From: Thermoplasmatota archaeon | GTDB lineage: Archaea > Thermoplasmatota > E2 > DHVEG-1 | Assembly (NCBI GenBank): GCA_030601705.1 | Contig: JAUWBM010000004.1 | Location: 1-62,378 of the forward strand | Length of the DNA stretch: 62,378 nucleotides | Direction: 5' to 3' | Shown: positions 1 to 9,023 of the stretch, one piece after another | Layout of the letters: each line of letters begins with the position of its first letter | Numbering within the stretch: position 1 is the stretch's first letter | Translations under genes and position numbers: made by a program | The notes under the pieces: model-generated | Seen by the model: only the letters and a program-made list of their open reading frames with translations | What the model was told of the DNA's origin: nothing | Databases searched by the model: none

Positions 1-44
1 TTGGTTTTTTAAAGAAAAAGATGTTTAGGCACTTGGGAATTTAG

Positions 45-485
45 ATGAAGGTTTATATTGCATATGAATCGAAATATGGGAATGGAAAAAAATGCATAGA
101 ACACTTACAAGGCATTCTTAGCAAAAAAGGTCACGACGTAGAAACTTCTTCTATTCGGGAGATAAAACCAAACGCTTTACCACAAGCAGATCTGTATATT
201 TTCAGTTCTCCTACTCATATCGGTAATCCTCCTATGAAAATGAGAAAATTCCTGAAAAACTTGGAGGTTAAGCAAGAGGGAGCAAAATATGCTCTTATGG
301 CAACCTGTATGGATGCCAAGTTCTATGATAGAACAAAAGCTCTTCAAATCATGGAGGCGCTTCTTCAATCCAAAGGGATGATTAAGGTTTCAGATGGGAT
401 TAAAATTAAAGTAACTGGTATGAAAGGTCCTTTGGAGACGGGTTACGAGGAGAAACTTGACGCATTCGTCAAAGAGATATTGTAG
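45..485 (+). CDS. Flavodoxin-like FMN protein
   Basis: A 146-residue single-domain protein with the flavodoxin fold pattern. The N-terminal strand and phosphate loop (YESKYGNGKK, residues 7-16) would bind the FMN phosphate, and SSPTHIGNPP near residue 54 is the usual second FMN-contact loop. The length fits a short-chain flavodoxin or the flavodoxin domain of larger proteins. It probably carries electrons in the cytoplasm between ferredoxin-type donors and reductases; the partner is unknown. It stands alone at the window edge, so any operon partners upstream are not visible. The start is the only ATG ahead of the conserved strand. Confidence 0.8.
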   Translation: MKVYIAYESKYGNGKKCIEHLQGILSKKGHDVETSSIREIKPNALPQADLYIFSSPTHIGNPPMKMRKFLKNLEVKQEGAKYALMATCMDAKFYDRTKALQIMEALLQSKGMIKVSDGIKIKVTGMKGPLETGYEEKLDAFVKEIL

Positions 486-954
486 ATGAAAGACAACTCG
501 TTTTTCAACCCCTTTTTATCCTCCCCAAAACCAAAACATTATCTTTATCTACCAAAAAACAATAACAACTATGGAGGTCATCTGGAATTGAATTCTTAGT
601 TAAATTCTTTCCTCCCACCTTTGACCCCTTTGTTTTTTACTTGGTAGAAAACGTTTAAAGATGTTTCAAATGTAAAAATGCTACAGATGTTGCAATGATA
701 AAACCACAAATCAGGAGAAAAATAAACTCTTCAGAAATACATTAAGTTCCTAATTAAAATTTGATATGCATAGAAAGATTCATTTGACTATTTATCAAAA
801 AAGCAAATCGGCCAAATGTGATGTTAAACATCCGAAAAATAAGTCTTAAAGGTTATACGAAACTACGCATAACTTAGACTACAGATCTCTAAAAGATATT
901 GCGCCCAAACAACGAAGCGAATGAATATAAGTACATAAAAAGAATACAAAAGAA
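486..954. other. Intergenic region, 469 bp
   Basis: AT-rich spacer without a convincing open frame, tRNA or structured RNA. The last 40 bases before the next gene hold an A/T-rich stretch (around 928-942) that can serve as its TATA element. Nothing else was seen. Confidence 0.6.
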
Positions 955-2082
955 GTGACTATCAGAGAAATTAAAGCGAAATCCATACTTCGAAAATACA
1001 AGAAAGTTGAAACGTGGTTTCTCACATGTTATGGAATGAATTTATATCGTGGATGTCACCATAACTGTGTGTATTGTGATGGTCGATCTGAGAAGTATCG
1101 GGTAGATGGAGAATTTGGAGAAGACGTTGCTGTCAAGGTAAATGCTATCGAGCTTTTACGAAGAGAGTTGGATCCAAAAAGAAAAAGAACTCCATTTAAA
1201 AGGGGATATGTGGGAGTTGGTGGTGGCGTTGGTGATAGCTATCAACCTGTAGAAAAAAAGTATGAATTAACTCGCAAAACCCTTCAGATTCTTTATAAGA
1301 AGAATTTTCCTGTTCACGTTCTAACAAAATCAACCCTTGTAGAAAGAGACGTTGATATTTTAAAAGAAATCAATGAGCAACAGAGAGCGATTGTGAGCTT
1401 TAGTTTTTCATCAGTAGATGATAAGATAAGCAGTATCTTTGAACCTGGTGTTCCGCCACCAAGCGAGAGATTGGAAACACTCTCTTTTTTTAAGAATGAG
1501 GGTATCGCATGTGGTATGTTTTTACTTCCAGTTATTCCTTTTCTTACTGATAAACCAGAATTAATGGAAGAAAGTATTAGAACAGCAAGTGAAGTTGGTG
1601 TGGACTTTATCGTCTTTGGAGGCATGACACTAAAAGATGGGAGACAGAAAGATTACTTTTATAACACCATTAACAAAGCATATCCCGAGCTTATTACAGA
1701 ATATCATACCATTTACAAAGGAGACAAGTGGGGAAATGCAATAGGAGCATATTATGAATCGATACATAGAACGTTTAATAGTATCGCAAAAAAATACAAA
1801 ATACCAAAGCGCATCCCCCCTCATCTTTATCGAGATATTTTAAGTGAGAATGATCGTGTGATTGTTATATTGGAACATATTGATTATCTTTTGAAAGTAC
1901 AAGGAAAACCCTCGCCCTATGGTTATGCTGCCTATTCTATCTCAAAATTACAAGGGCCTTTATCAGATATGAAAGGGGATTTGCAAAGACTGAAAGGAGT
2001 CGGCAAAGTAACAGAAAAAATTATACTCGAAATACTCAAAACAGGGAGTTCGTCGTATTACGAAAAATTGTTAATAGGATAA
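955..2082 (+). CDS. SPL-family radical SAM protein with C-terminal helix-hairpin-helix
   Basis: Residues 33-43 contain a radical SAM cluster motif CHHNCVYC (CxxxCxxC) following NLYRGC, the pattern of the spore-photoproduct-lyase-like family (COG1533). That family generates a 5'-deoxyadenosyl radical, but the substrate of most members is unknown. The C-terminus (about 345-365, LKGVGKVTEK) looks like a helix-hairpin-helix, a sequence-nonspecific DNA-binding element, suggesting a nucleic-acid substrate. The start is GTG, chosen because it begins the conserved N-terminal strand and no nearer ATG exists. It is monocistronic and ends 10 bp from the convergent tyrS gene. A DNA photoproduct repair role is inference; typical SplB cysteine use was not verified. 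Confidence 0.75.
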   Translation: MTIREIKAKSILRKYKKVETWFLTCYGMNLYRGCHHNCVYCDGRSEKYRVDGEFGEDVAVKVNAIELLRRELDPKRKRTPFKRGYVGVGGGVGDSYQPVEKKYELTRKTLQILYKKNFPVHVLTKSTLVERDVDILKEINEQQRAIVSFSFSSVDDKISSIFEPGVPPPSERLETLSFFKNEGIACGMFLLPVIPFLTDKPELMEESIRTASEVGVDFIVFGGMTLKDGRQKDYFYNTINKAYPELITEYHTIYKGDKWGNAIGAYYESIHRTFNSIAKKYKIPKRIPPHLYRDILSENDRVIVILEHIDYLLKVQGKPSPYGYAAYSISKLQGPLSDMKGDLQRLKGVGKVTEKIILEILKTGSSSYYEKLLIG

Positions 2083-2092
2083 ACAAAAAATC

Positions 2093-3133
2093 TTATTGAA
2101 TAATTCCCGCTTCTTTCATCTTTTTATAATTCTCTGGATGTTTTTCAAAATATTGATGAACTGGCTCAAGAATCTTATTTACATAACTCGCCGTAGCATT
2201 TTTCAAATCAAGAGGATGAAGACCATCAACAAAAGCATTTTCCAGATCCTCATAAGAATTAAACTCTAGATTTCCACCAAATTTTTCAGGTCGTTCAATC
2301 AAAAACACTTCACTATGTAGCTCAGGAAAAATAACATACTTACAAATCTCGAGAACAGGATTTCCTTCAACCTGTTTTTCAGGACAAAACGCCTTGCTCA
2401 TCTTCTTCTTCACACTGGCAGAATCATCATGAATCGAAAGCATGGCATCAGGTTTACTCTTACTCATCTTTGCTTCAACTGGGTCCATACGTCCACCAGC
2501 CTGCAAACCAGTTAACAATGGCGTATGCATGGCAACAGGAGTTTTACGGCCAAGTTTTTTAGAAACTTCTCTAGCTAACATATGTGCACGACGTTGATCC
2601 ATCCCGCCATATGCGACATCTAAATCAAGATAAAAAATATCAGAAACCTGCATGGCCGGATAAAAGAGCTTTGATAAATCCTTCTCCGCTTCCTCTGCAC
2701 TTCTACCCATGATATCCATCGCACGTTTCACGCGTGCAACAGACATAGATTTAGCTGTTCTAAGCACAATCTCCCAATATGCAGGGTCGCTTACATAATC
2801 ACTGGCATACACAAACTTTACTCTATCCTTGTCAACTCCCATGGAAGCAAAACAATCTTCCATATACTTTCCACAAAGCTTGATTTTCTCGATATCTCCA
2901 TCAAGCTTGTCGTTGATATATGCATGCCAATCAGCAAGAAGCACCGTAAAATCAAATCCACAATCAAGGAAATCCTTGATCTTATTCGTGCAAATCTTCC
3001 AACCAATATGAACCGAGCCAGACGGCTCAAAACCGATATACGCCTTTGGCTTTTCTTTGTTTAAAACATTTTTCAGTTCTTCGTCTGTCACGATTTCTTC
3101 AACATTGTTTGTCAATATCTGTAATTTATCCAT
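2093..3133 (-). CDS. tyrS: Tyrosyl-tRNA synthetase (archaeal type)
   Basis: Class I aminoacyl-tRNA synthetase of 346 residues that charges tRNA-Tyr. The HIGH-like motif appears as SGSVHIGW (residues 38-45) and the second signature as KMSKSKPDAM (around 225-234). The short length without a C-terminal S4 domain is the archaeal/eukaryotic form. GGMDQRRAH and the YLDLDVAYGG region match the tyrosine-binding core. The upstream sequence on the minus strand has an A/T box about 27 nt before the ATG and no Shine-Dalgarno, consistent with a leaderless transcript. All expected motifs are intact. Confidence 0.95.
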   Translation of the reverse strand: MDKLQILTNNVEEIVTDEELKNVLNKEKPKAYIGFEPSGSVHIGWKICTNKIKDFLDCGFDFTVLLADWHAYINDKLDGDIEKIKLCGKYMEDCFASMGVDKDRVKFVYASDYVSDPAYWEIVLRTAKSMSVARVKRAMDIMGRSAEEAEKDLSKLFYPAMQVSDIFYLDLDVAYGGMDQRRAHMLAREVSKKLGRKTPVAMHTPLLTGLQAGGRMDPVEAKMSKSKPDAMLSIHDDSASVKKKMSKAFCPEKQVEGNPVLEICKYVIFPELHSEVFLIERPEKFGGNLEFNSYEDLENAFVDGLHPLDLKNATASYVNKILEPVHQYFEKHPENYKKMKEAGIIQ

Positions 3134-3237
3134 ATCAAAAAGTAGAATGCAACATGGTATTTATGGTTATTTCGATGTAAACGCAGGAACTTATTGTCGA
3201 TAACACAATAATATTTAAATAAAGCTATTATTTATTT

Positions 3238-3253
3238 GTTTATAAATAAAAAC
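3238..3253 (+). promoter_or_regulatory. TATA-like promoter of C25 protease gene
   Basis: The A/T-rich element tttataaataaa lies about 22-26 nt before the ATG at 3267 with no ribosome-binding site between, the pattern of an archaeal leaderless promoter. Confidence 0.5.
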
Positions 3254-3266
3254 TGTTTGTGATAAT

Positions 3267-6200
3267 ATGAAAAGGAAAAAAATAGCCTATAGCCTTATTT
3301 TCATACTTTTGTTAACAAGCCTATCTTCAATATCAGCAAATGCTGCAACATCACAAAAAATAAAAAGAACCGAAACAGAAAGCTCATCTATTCTTGAAAA
3401 TGATTTTTCACATAACATTGAGCCACTTCTTTTTGGACCTAGTCAAGTTGCATCAAACCTAGCTATTGAAGGAATCATCGAGGATAAAAAAATACCTTCC
3501 TATAGCAAGGACGAGGTTAAAACGAAAGAATTTCACTTTGATCCGTCTCAGTGCATTATTCATCAAATAAATCAGAAACAAGTTTATCTGGAGATAGAGG
3601 AGTTAAAACCGTTTGGCTCACCGGGCGATCCAATGCTGCCGATGAAAACGTTCGTAATAGAAATTCCAAAAAACTCTGAAGTACTTGGGGTAGGAATCAC
3701 AGATGGATATTGCAAAGAAATTATGAATAGATTGAATATTGTTCCGAACCCCGAACCTGTTTTCTGGACCAACGACAGATTGGAAGCAGAAAAGATCATT
3801 GATTCATTACTTCCAAACATGAAAGTTTACAACAGTGATCGGTTTTTCCCTGGTATTTTTGCCTCATATGATGTAGGGGAAGACAATGAGAAGAAATTGG
3901 TTTTTGTACGAGTATATCCTGTACAATATGTACCAAAACTCAAAAGGACTATTTTGCTAACCGACGGTTTAGTCAAGGTTTTTTATAAACATGAAGGAAC
4001 TTCTGTTCCGTCATCACTTTCCAAAGATCCTGGTGTTGTAAATGTCATTATAACGCCTCCGCCACTTTTTGATCAAGCCGTGGAGCTGAAAACATTCCAT
4101 GATACAGAAGGGACATCTACCGCTGTCGTAAATACGACCTGGATTTATGCCCAGTATGGAGAAGCTGGTGATCCTCCTTATGATGGATACAGTGATCCTA
4201 CTCTTCCAGGGTGGGAAACGATCCATGATTACAACTATAGTCTTGCAAAGCGGATCATTAATTATTTGAGCGATAGTGACGAGCATCCAAATCTACAGTA
4301 TGTCACGCTCTTGGGAAATGCACTAATAGTGCCGCCAAGCTATTACTATTACGATAGTTGGACGCCGACAGATTTTTTCTACGCATCACCAGATTATGAT
4401 TTAGTACCGAACTATTTTGTAGGCAGACTTCCTATTAATGATGCGATAGAAGCCGCTCATGTGATCGATAAGATAAAACACTGGAATGCCACATCGGATT
4501 TATTTAGAAATATTACTGTTGCAGGGGGGAAACCATTTGGTACACCCTATGATATAGGAGAAATGATTGCAACAGATTCAATAAACCGAGGATTTTTTGG
4601 GGGAGTAAATCCCACGAAGTATTTCAAAACTGAAGAATCCTTTGATAGAATCAATCTAACACATGCATTAATGGGAGATACAGGATTGTTGTACCATATT
4701 GGTCACGGTAGTGGTACTGCATGGTCGTTAGAGGGAGATCCACTTGATGTCGATGACGTTATGAACCTTCCCGCAAGCGATACCTCACCGATAGTGGTGT
4801 CAATTGCCTGTATGAATGGCGCATTTGACACTAATTTGATGGACATGGGATTTAACGTTTCATTTGGGGAATCAATTTTATTATCAGATGCTGGAGGGGT
4901 AGCATATATTGGCGGGTCAAGAAGTAATGCTGGTGTCCCCTATTTTAATCTGGATGAGGGATATGTCACCATTTCTAAGGAACCATATATGGCTGGAATG
5001 CTCACATATCTAATAGAGGCATATCATGAGGGAGGCTCTACACTCGGCAATCTCACAGCTCATGCAATGATGACCTACATTGAGCATAATAATCTCTCTG
5101 ACCCCACCGACAGTTTTACATTTTTTGCTTTTGTTTTATTGGGCGACCCAGCATTACAGTTGCCGCCACGACCATCGGAAAGCGAATACCAAACACCTCA
5201 TTCCTCTATAGAAGATCCAATAGCTCATATCGACGTACAATTCTTACAACAGCTATTTATGACTATGGAGAGCGGTGAAATTCCTTTAGGAGTTGTAGGA
5301 GAAAATATGACCATGATATCGACTACTAACTCGCCAACCGTGGATATAAAACTCATCGATGCTCTGAAGTTTGATGAAATGGTTCTAGAAAAGAGTAGCA
5401 TGCCTACAGTAGGTAATAGTGTCTCATATGAGTTTCTTCCCACCTACGGAACATTGTATTCTATCAGGACCATTACTGAGGATGGTAGGGAGGGATGGCT
5501 CTATGCAACAGCTGCTCGAATTGTCGATGATGACTACGACGAAACAACTCCGGGTTGGCAGGTGACACGATGGGCGGTTATTCAAGATGCGGTTGACAGT
5601 TCTAGTGGGGGTAAAACATCTGATCTAATTTTTGTCTTTAATGGCACCTATCAGGAAAATATACTACTAGATAAGTCAATAAAATTATTTGGAGAGAACA
5701 ATATTATAACGATCATTGATGGCGGTGGAGATGGGTCTGTCGTCGATGTTATCGAGCAATCATGTAGTATATCTGGATTCACGATAACGAATGGTGGTGA
5801 ACAAGAAGGAGATGCGGGAATTGCAATACGAGCAGATATGGCAGTTGCGAGTAATAATATCATTGCACATAATAATATGGGTATCCTCGTATCAGATGGA
5901 AGTATGCCTATCATACAATATAATTTTGTATCGAATAATACCCATGGTCTTTATATAAAAAACAAGTACTTTGGTTATATTATCGGTAACACCATCCAGA
6001 AAAATCAGTTCGGTCTTTATCTATCGGAATCAGAAAATCAATATCCTATTGGCAATACAATCAACGCTAACACGTATGGTGCTTATTTAGAAAAATCTAA
6101 TATGAACGCTATTGTCCTTAATAATATTACAAATAATGAACAAGGCGTCTATCTGAAAAAATCAAATAATAATGCAATTATGTCCAACAATTTTATCAAT

Positions 6201-6407
6201 AACAAAAGACACGCTCAATTTTACAAATGCTACATAAGCACATGGCAACAAAACTATTGGGATAATTGGATAGGGTTAAAACTCAACTTAAATATATCAT
6301 TGCCAAAACTTATATTTGGAAGGATTGGCATAGTTGGGTTGATCCCCTGGATAAACATGGATCGTGAACCAGCAAATATATTGTGGAATATTGATCTCCC
6401 CTTCTGA
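3267..6407 (+). CDS. Secreted gingipain-like C25 peptidase fused to a beta-helix
   Basis: A 1046-residue exported protein. Residues 1-27 form a signal peptide ending near SANAA. The middle carries a caspase-like C25 peptidase core: GHGSGT with His480 and VVSIACMNGAF with Cys515 give the expected His/Cys dyad. Residues about 770-1000 are a right-handed beta-helix of the NosD/CASH type, introduced by the recurrent WAVIQDAVD…GTYQENI…DKSIKLFGEN block and followed by short N-rich rungs. The C-terminal part (NYWDNWIG … PWINMD) is a tail seen in other archaeal surface beta-helix proteins. It likely degrades extracellular protein, fitting a sediment heterotroph. Substrate specificity cannot be told. 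Confidence 0.85.
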   Translation: MKRKKIAYSLIFILLLTSLSSISANAATSQKIKRTETESSSILENDFSHNIEPLLFGPSQVASNLAIEGIIEDKKIPSYSKDEVKTKEFHFDPSQCIIHQINQKQVYLEIEELKPFGSPGDPMLPMKTFVIEIPKNSEVLGVGITDGYCKEIMNRLNIVPNPEPVFWTNDRLEAEKIIDSLLPNMKVYNSDRFFPGIFASYDVGEDNEKKLVFVRVYPVQYVPKLKRTILLTDGLVKVFYKHEGTSVPSSLSKDPGVVNVIITPPPLFDQAVELKTFHDTEGTSTAVVNTTWIYAQYGEAGDPPYDGYSDPTLPGWETIHDYNYSLAKRIINYLSDSDEHPNLQYVTLLGNALIVPPSYYYYDSWTPTDFFYASPDYDLVPNYFVGRLPINDAIEAAHVIDKIKHWNATSDLFRNITVAGGKPFGTPYDIGEMIATDSINRGFFGGVNPTKYFKTEESFDRINLTHALMGDTGLLYHIGHGSGTAWSLEGDPLDVDDVMNLPASDTSPIVVSIACMNGAFDTNLMDMGFNVSFGESILLSDAGGVAYIGGSRSNAGVPYFNLDEGYVTISKEPYMAGMLTYLIEAYHEGGSTLGNLTAHAMMTYIEHNNLSDPTDSFTFFAFVLLGDPALQLPPRPSESEYQTPHSSIEDPIAHIDVQFLQQLFMTMESGEIPLGVVGENMTMISTTNSPTVDIKLIDALKFDEMVLEKSSMPTVGNSVSYEFLPTYGTLYSIRTITEDGREGWLYATAARIVDDDYDETTPGWQVTRWAVIQDAVDSSSGGKTSDLIFVFNGTYQENILLDKSIKLFGENNIITIIDGGGDGSVVDVIEQSCSISGFTITNGGEQEGDAGIAIRADMAVASNNIIAHNNMGILVSDGSMPIIQYNFVSNNTHGLYIKNKYFGYIIGNTIQKNQFGLYLSESENQYPIGNTINANTYGAYLEKSNMNAIVLNNITNNEQGVYLKKSNNNAIMSNNFINNKRHAQFYKCYISTWQQNYWDNWIGLKLNLNISLPKLIFGRIGIVGLIPWINMDREPANILWNIDLPF

Positions 6408-6428
6408 TGAATTCTCTTCAGTGACCTT

Positions 6429-7778
6429 TCATCTCGTCAGTTTTTTGACAATGTTATCTACGATCTTATCTGATGCACCAAGATAATTTCTCGGGTTCAT
6501 TATTTCTTCTAATTCATTCTTTCTGAGTAATTTAGAAACGTTTTTATCTTCCAATAGTGTAGTTAGCAAATCCTTATCTTTATCAGATGCCTTAAGCGAA
6601 CATTTTCTGACAAGTTCATGTGCATCTCCACGACCCATCCCTTTTTCAACGAGTTTTATCATTACTGCTTCAGCCATGGGCAGACCTTTTGATTTTTCAA
6701 GATTATCCAGCATTTTCTCTGGATTAACTTGAAGATTTTTGAACACATTATTCATCTGATAGACAATCCAGTCTGTAAGTATCAAGGAATGAGGTAAAAT
6801 AAAACGTTCAGATGATGAATTACAAAGATCTCGTTCATGCCACTGAATTGCGTTTTCATAAGCAGGTATTACAAAGCTTCTTGTCACCCTAGCAAGTCCA
6901 CAGATCTGTTCACAAATGATAGGGTTTCTTTTATGTGGCATCGTTGAAGAGCCAACCTGTTTTTTGGATTCAAACGCCTCTGCAACTTCCCCAATTTCAC
7001 TTCTCTGAAGATTTCTAATCTCAGTTGCGAACTTTTCCATGCTAGCAGAAATATTTGATAGAGTTGACAAAAGCTCTATGTATCTATCCCTTCCAACAAT
7101 TTGTGTTGCCCCTTCTTCTATTCCTAATTTTAAATCTCGCATTACCAATTCTTGAATTTTTAAGATATGTTTACCCATGGCCGCACCAGTACCCACTGCA
7201 CCAGACATTTTGCCAACTAAGATGCGTGATTTGCCTTCATGCATGCGTTCTAGGTGTCTGTCAACTTCCATGGCATAAACAGCCATTTTCAAGCCAAAAG
7301 TAATTGGGATGGAAAATTGCCCATGTGTCCTGCCGTGCATGATTGTTTTCTTGTGTTCCTTTGCAAGGTTTACCAAATTTTTCCTAAGTTCTTTTAACTC
7401 TCTTTTAATGAAATCTGTTGATTCTGAAAATTGTAGGGCATTAGCTGTATCTACAATATCATAGCTCGTGGCACCGAGATGAACATATTTGCCTGCATCT
7501 CCACTGCAAACTTCACTAAGAGCTTTTGTTATCGCCATTATGTCATGTCTGGTTTCTTTTTCAATTTCTTTCACTCTTTCGACTTTAACAAACTTTACAG
7601 AAGCTTTTTTAGAAATTTCATCAGCAGCTTTTTTCGGGATGTTACCAACTTTAGCATGTGCTTTAGCTAGTGCAGCCTCCACATCTAACAAATATTGAAG
7701 TTTGCTTTTTTCACCGAAGACTTCTTTTATTTCTCTCCTTCCGTATCTAAAATCTATAGGGCAAACTGGATTATCCAT
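6429..7778 (-). CDS. purB: Adenylosuccinate lyase
   Basis: A 449-residue fumarase/aspartase-superfamily enzyme that removes fumarate from SAICAR and adenylosuccinate in purine synthesis. The signature loop GSSTMPHKRNP lies near residue 275, and the N-terminal PIDFRYGR and TRHDIMA…LGATSYD regions match PurB rather than argininosuccinate lyase. A GGAGAG Shine-Dalgarno site sits upstream of the ATG on the minus strand. The gene is convergent with the protease gene, 21 bp away. Length and motifs are normal. Confidence 0.95.
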   Translation of the reverse strand: MDNPVCPIDFRYGRREIKEVFGEKSKLQYLLDVEAALAKAHAKVGNIPKKAADEISKKASVKFVKVERVKEIEKETRHDIMAITKALSEVCSGDAGKYVHLGATSYDIVDTANALQFSESTDFIKRELKELRKNLVNLAKEHKKTIMHGRTHGQFSIPITFGLKMAVYAMEVDRHLERMHEGKSRILVGKMSGAVGTGAAMGKHILKIQELVMRDLKLGIEEGATQIVGRDRYIELLSTLSNISASMEKFATEIRNLQRSEIGEVAEAFESKKQVGSSTMPHKRNPIICEQICGLARVTRSFVIPAYENAIQWHERDLCNSSSERFILPHSLILTDWIVYQMNNVFKNLQVNPEKMLDNLEKSKGLPMAEAVMIKLVEKGMGRGDAHELVRKCSLKASDKDKDLLTTLLEDKNVSKLLRKNELEEIMNPRNYLGASDKIVDNIVKKLTR

Positions 7779-7827
7779 AGGCTCTCCAAATCAGAATAAA
7801 ATAATAGTTAATGTCTTTTTGGGCTTA

Positions 7828-8193
7828 CTAACATATGTCATTCAATAAAACTGATAATTCCTTTGCAATATCCTTTATTCTAGGATAATGTCTATTGAGC
7901 TTTTCAACAAGATCATGTAATTGTTTTATTGTCCCCATAACGAGAATATCGGCACGTTTCTCTTTTAACTCAAATGCATCCTTAGGAATAGCTACTTCCC
8001 CCCCTATTGAAAGCATATCCTGCTTAATAATAATCGCATCTTGAAGTACTACGTTTTCTACTTTAATGACTTTAGAAATCGCTTTCGGCGCCATGATTTC
8101 AATGCTTTTAGGATCACTTCCTATCTTTTGGATTTCATTCTTTGCCTCTTCTAGAGATACGATGTCTATAAATCTAAAATTGTGATCACTCAT
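7828..8193 (-). CDS. Stand-alone homologue of the dihydropteroate synthase N-terminal extension
   Basis: A 121-residue cytoplasmic protein read from the ATG at 8193; an in-frame ATG at 8214 lies too close to the A/T-rich promoter element (around 8223). The sequence IGSDPKSIEIMAPKA … VVLQDAIIIKQDMLSIGGEVAIP … LVMGTIKQLHDLVEKL resembles the N-terminal extension that precedes the TIM barrel in some clostridial-type dihydropteroate synthases. Here no barrel follows: the frame ends after LLNDIC. It may bind a pterin or nucleotide or act as a partner of a distant FolP-like protein. The family assignment is from memory and moderate. Confidence 0.45.
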   Translation of the reverse strand: MSDHNFRFIDIVSLEEAKNEIQKIGSDPKSIEIMAPKAISKVIKVENVVLQDAIIIKQDMLSIGGEVAIPKDAFELKEKRADILVMGTIKQLHDLVEKLNRHYPRIKDIAKELSVLLNDIC

Positions 8194-8257
8194 ATTTGAA
8201 AGAAAATATGTCAATCTTATAATAAATTATTCAAATAATGCATAGTATTCTCTTTTT

Positions 8258-8683
8258 GTGGTAGATTGTGAAATGAGGGGTAGCTATCTTTTATTAGTGG
8301 AACTAAAAAATACTGAAATAATTTCAGTAGGTAAACTGGGAAAAATAGATTTCAAAAAAGGTTTCTATATGTATGCCGGCTCAGCACTAAATGGATTGGA
8401 CCAACGAATACAACGGCATCTTAGAAAACAAAAAAAGACGCATTGGCACATTGATTATCTGTTGAATCATGCAAAAATTGTAAACGTTTTTTACAAACAA
8501 AGCGAGGTCAGGGAGGAGTGTTTTATTGCAAAAACATTAGAGAAAGAACTATCTATAATCCCCGGTTTTGGTTGTAGTGATTGTGCATGTAAAAGTCACC
8601 TTTTTTACGGCTCTTATAAAGCAATAAAAAATGCTATTGCTAATCTGGAAATGAAACAATATCTGATTAATGCAAAATATTAA
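8258..8683 (+). CDS. DUF123 protein (GIY-YIG-like fold)
   Basis: A 141-residue protein with the DUF123 pattern: RGSYLLLVEL at the start, GKLGKIDFKKGFYMYAGSAL (residues 27-46), HWHIDYLL and a Cys-rich GCSDCACKSHLFYGS end. DUF123 is a GIY-YIG-related domain in archaea and some bacteria, sometimes fused to endonuclease III, suggesting a nuclease role that is unproven. The GTG at 8258 is used; an ATG at 8273 begins directly at MRGSYLL and may be the real start. It overlaps the extended cutA frame and probably heads a three-gene operon with cutA and the PP-loop gene. Confidence 0.8.
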   Translation: MVDCEMRGSYLLLVELKNTEIISVGKLGKIDFKKGFYMYAGSALNGLDQRIQRHLRKQKKTHWHIDYLLNHAKIVNVFYKQSEVREECFIAKTLEKELSIIPGFGCSDCACKSHLFYGSYKAIKNAIANLEMKQYLINAKY

Positions 8684-8711
8684 AACTGCTTTTAATTATA
8701 AGGATGAAAAG

Positions 8712-9023
8712 ATGATTGCTGCAATTTATTCTACCATGGGCAATATAGAAGATGCAAAGAAAATCGCACATTCATTAGTTGAAGAAAAACTGGTTGCATG
8801 TGTTAATATAATCCCTAAAATCGAATCAGTTTATAGGTGGCAAGGAAAAATTGAAGAAGATAGTGAATGTGTTTTAATAGCAAAAACAACCGACAAAAAT
8901 GTAGATAAAACGATACAAAAGATACAGGAACTCCATCCTTATGACCTACCAGATATCATTGTTCTGCCAATTATTGGGGGGCTAAAAGAGTATCTTAATT
9001 ATGTTAAAGATGAGACAAAATGA
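8712..9023 (+). CDS. cutA: CutA1-like divalent cation tolerance protein
   Basis: A 103-residue CutA1 homologue, a small trimeric ferredoxin-like-fold protein widely conserved and originally linked to copper tolerance; its molecular role is unclear. The conserved blocks are VACVNIIPKIESVYRWQGKIEE and ELHPYDLPDIIVLPI. The start at 8712 is preferred over an upstream in-frame ATG because an AAGGATG ribosome-binding sequence precedes it and it begins the first conserved strand. Its stop overlaps the next gene by four bases (ATGA), indicating translational coupling. Confidence 0.9.
   Translation: MIAAIYSTMGNIEDAKKIAHSLVEEKLVACVNIIPKIESVYRWQGKIEEDSECVLIAKTTDKNVDKTIQKIQELHPYDLPDIIVLPIIGGLKEYLNYVKDETK

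Noticed and set aside
486-954. tRNA or other RNA gene in the first large spacer
   Set aside because: No T-loop consensus or cloverleaf arms could be found by eye.
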